From positions 27,796-33,659 of the forward strand of contig CADEDU010000077.1 of assembly GCA_902826155.1 (NCBI GenBank): a stretch of DNA of 5,864 nucleotides, read 5' to 3'. Shown here piece after piece: positions 5,173 to 5,864 of this stretch. Origin of the DNA: an uncultured beta proteobacterium. Its GTDB lineage: Bacteria > Pseudomonadota > Gammaproteobacteria > Burkholderiales > SG8-39. Position numbers and translations under genes: made by a program. Below the pieces are notes generated by a model that saw only the letters and a list, made by a program, of their open reading frames with translations, had not been told where the DNA came from and did no database searches. Numbering within the stretch: the first letter of the stretch is position 1; each line of letters begins with the position of its first letter.

Positions 5173-5864
5173 ATGAATGCAAGCGATCAGCCGGTCGCCG
5201 AAAGTCGTGCCGGCACGGCTGGAACCGCTCCCAACGCCGATCCCCGTTTCGTGCAGTACTACCAGCGCGAAAGCGCAACGGAAGGAACGCGCGGTCGAGC
5301 CAAGCGCATCAAGGATCGCATCGAGATTCTGCTCAAACGGCTTGGTCCCTGGCCGCGACAACTGCGCGTCGCCGATATCGGCTGCGGTGCGGGTGCGCAC
5401 GCCACGCTTTGGGCGGAAGATGGGCACACGGTCAGCGGCGCCGACGTCTCGCAACCCCTGATCGAGATCGCCCGCGAGCGAGCCAAGGCGGGTGGGCTGC
5501 CCATCAGTTTCGATGTCGCCTCGGCCACCGCGCTGCCCTATGAGAACGCAACGTTCGATGTTTGCATCCTGCCCGAGTTGCTCGAGCACATCGCCGACTG
5601 GGAAGCTTGCCTGCGCGAAGCAATAAGGGTGTTGCGCGTTGGCGGGGTGCTGTACGTATCGACCACCAACCTGCTGTGCCCGGTGCAGGAAGAGTTCAAC
5701 CTGCCGCTGTACAGTTGGTATCCGGGTTTCCTGAAACGGCACTACGAGCGATTGTCGGTCACGACCAGGCCGGAGCTCGTCCAATACTCGAGCTTCCCGG
5801 CTGTTCACTGGTTCACCTACTACGGCCTGCGCGGTTTCCTGGCCAGGTACGGGATGCGCAGCTA
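5173..5864 (+). CDS. Class I SAM-dependent methyltransferase, C-terminus cut off by window edge
   Basis: There are 230 codons before the window ends, with no stop. The methyltransferase core starts near residue 64. The SAM loop is VADIGCGAGAHA (66-77), the classic D-x-G-x-G-x-G. The strand 2 acidic end is GADVSQP (89-95). LPYENATFDVCIL (121-133) with LLEHI (136-140) is the motif before strand 4. IRVLRVGGVLYVSTTN (151-166) is strand 5. The following VQEEFNLPLYSWYPGFLKR (171-189) is a Trp/Tyr-rich insertion that I associate with UbiG/UbiE-like methyltransferases in polysaccharide loci. The first 60 residues are polar and Ala-rich without a domain. It has the same core order as the methyltransferase at 2917-3729, but the loop sequences differ enough that a recent duplication is unlikely. 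The substrate is unknown; glycan methylation is inferred from context. It is transcribed away from the other genes and probably heads its own operon. Confidence 0.85.
   Translation, partial: MNASDQPVAESRAGTAGTAPNADPRFVQYYQRESATEGTRGRAKRIKDRIEILLKRLGPWPRQLRVADIGCGAGAHATLWAEDGHTVSGADVSQPLIEIARERAKAGGLPISFDVASATALPYENATFDVCILPELLEHIADWEACLREAIRVLRVGGVLYVSTTNLLCPVQEEFNLPLYSWYPGFLKRHYERLSVTTRPELVQYSSFPAVHWFTYYGLRGFLARYGMRS

Noticed and set aside
5170..5808. Minus-strand open frame antisense to the plus-strand methyltransferase
   Set aside because: It is a shadow of a gene with a classic D-x-G-x-G-x-G loop and a strong ribosome site.

Overview
The window is GC-rich and has compact bacterial genes, Shine-Dalgarno-led starts and typical Gram-negative lipoprotein signals with Ser/Thr/Gly tethers. 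This suggests a high-GC proteobacterium, probably gamma- or betaproteobacterial. No ribosomal or marker gene is present, so the placement is inference. The content looks like part of a locus for making and modifying a surface or extracellular polysaccharide.

Layout: four genes lie on the minus strand and one on the plus strand, diverging from a gene-free stretch at about 4728-5172. Leftward from that stretch come a NodB-fold polysaccharide deacetylase-like protein (3768-4727), a class I SAM-dependent methyltransferase (2917-3729, GTG start), a 399-base gene-free and hairpin-rich leader (2518-2916), a Kelch-like beta-propeller lipoprotein (1069-2517), and a second lipoprotein resembling the polysaccharide lyase 14 fold (977 to beyond base 1, cut by the window edge). 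Rightward is a second class I methyltransferase (5173 to beyond base 5864, also cut).

How the genes may work together (inference): the two methyltransferases and the deacetylase-like protein would decorate a glycan in the cytoplasm or at the membrane. The two lipoproteins, probably outer-membrane anchored through long flexible tethers, would bind or cut a glycan outside the cell. They share a closely similar lipobox and tether, which suggests they are used as a pair. No glycosyltransferase, flippase or polymerase is visible here, so the nature of the polysaccharide is unknown.

There are no RNA genes, CRISPR arrays, insertion sequences or clear rho-independent terminators. The points most worth a second look are the paired lipoproteins, the Cys-rich lyase-like domain, the divergent active-site motifs of the deacetylase, the overlapping inverted repeats upstream of the propeller gene, and the repeat and palindrome elements upstream of the plus-strand methyltransferase.
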